The notes below the pieces were generated by a model that saw only the letters and a list, made by a program, of their open reading frames with translations, was not told where the DNA came from and ran no database searches. This document shows, in pieces, positions 63,952 to 64,000 of a DNA stretch of 64,000 nt. The DNA comes from Halarcobacter bivalviorum (GTDB lineage: Bacteria; Campylobacterota; Campylobacteria; Campylobacterales; Arcobacteraceae), in NCBI RefSeq assembly GCF_003346815.1, contig NZ_CP031217.1, forward strand, positions 1,612,001 through 1,676,000, in the 5' to 3' direction. Positions within the stretch are counted from its first letter, which is position 1. Each line of letters starts with the position of its first letter. Made by a program: the position numbers and the translations under genes.

Positions 63952-64000
63952 ATGAAATTAAAAAAACTATTTATATTTAGCTTAACGATTATTACTTTAG
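63952..64000 (+). CDS. Start of an exported protein gene (runs off the window)
   Basis: ATG at 63952 with AAAGG seven bases upstream opens a frame that stays open to the window end; the 16 residues seen (MKLKKLFIFSLTIITL) look like a signal peptide. Divergent from the PqiA-like operon. Product unknown. Confidence 0.55.
   Translation, partial: MKLKKLFIFSLTIITL

Noticed and set aside
1-64000. tRNA, rRNA or CRISPR array
   Set aside because: Every gap over 100 bases was read on both strands. None shows GC-rich cloverleaf arms or regularly spaced repeats.

Overview
The window comes from an AT-rich (roughly 28% GC, estimated by eye) Campylobacterota chromosome, most probably an Arcobacter-group bacterium. 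The evidence is gene content and order: an oorDABC 2-oxoglutarate:acceptor oxidoreductase, a desulforubrerythrin next to dps and a PerR-like Fur protein, an msbA-pyrD-M16 protease-dapA-SDR-pgsA-rseP run like that of Campylobacter, RNase Y, frequent TTG starts, and promoters with a clear TATAAT box but no obvious -35. I see no tRNA, rRNA, CRISPR array, transposase or integrase.

Layout. 1-5.2 kb: two diguanylate cyclases and an HBM-type chemoreceptor. 5.2-9.3 kb: an accessory minus-strand operon of small unknown envelope proteins, partly overlapping and ending in a frameshifted gene. 9.3-20.3 kb: housekeeping and signalling genes (TIGR02757 protein, SDR, NhaC antiporter, PTS-IIC/EAL protein, orphan DppC-like permease, rsmD, coiled-coil protein, PepSY protein, DUF2062 protein, rny, 5-FTHF cyclo-ligase). 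20.3-25.7 kb: TlpA-like lipoprotein, ftsY, then a Cache sensor/response regulator/histidine kinase operon directly upstream of a TsdA-type thiosulfate dehydrogenase. 25.7-27.9 kb: a two-gene cassette. 27.9-34.5 kb: YqiA-like hydrolase, sCache chemoreceptor, radA, thioesterase, ybeY, Ca/Na antiporter. 34.5-36.3 kb: peroxide-defence cluster. 36.3-47.4 kb: cell-envelope and biosynthesis run (EEP nuclease, murJ, msbA, pyrD, M16, dapA, FabL-like, pgsA, rseP, yggS). 47.5-50.4 kb: a DUF4198-like pair with predicted mature N-terminal histidines, and a duplicated leucine-rich-repeat protein. 50.4-64 kb: trpC, TPR lipoprotein, YkgJ, TrmN6-like, oorDABC, Gdx-type SMR pump with divergent MarR, alarmone-hydrolase-like HD protein, DEDDh exonuclease, trpF, rpe, and a PqiB/LetB-PqiA/LetA lipid-transport operon.

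Most unusual: two accessory blocks share one architecture. Each lies just beyond the 3' end of a conserved minus-strand gene, and at its far border carries a second, direct-orientation copy of that gene's 3' end. For the 25.8-27.8 kb cassette the copy is 35 bp and perfect (41 bp with one mismatch), matching the last codons of the YqiA-like hydrolase. For the 5.6-9.2 kb operon it is a diverged copy (about 45 of 53 positions, same codon frame) of the 3' part of the TIGR02757 gene. This suggests insertion at protein-gene 3' ends with displacement or duplication of the end, with no recombinase inside either block. All comparisons were made by eye; no database search was run.
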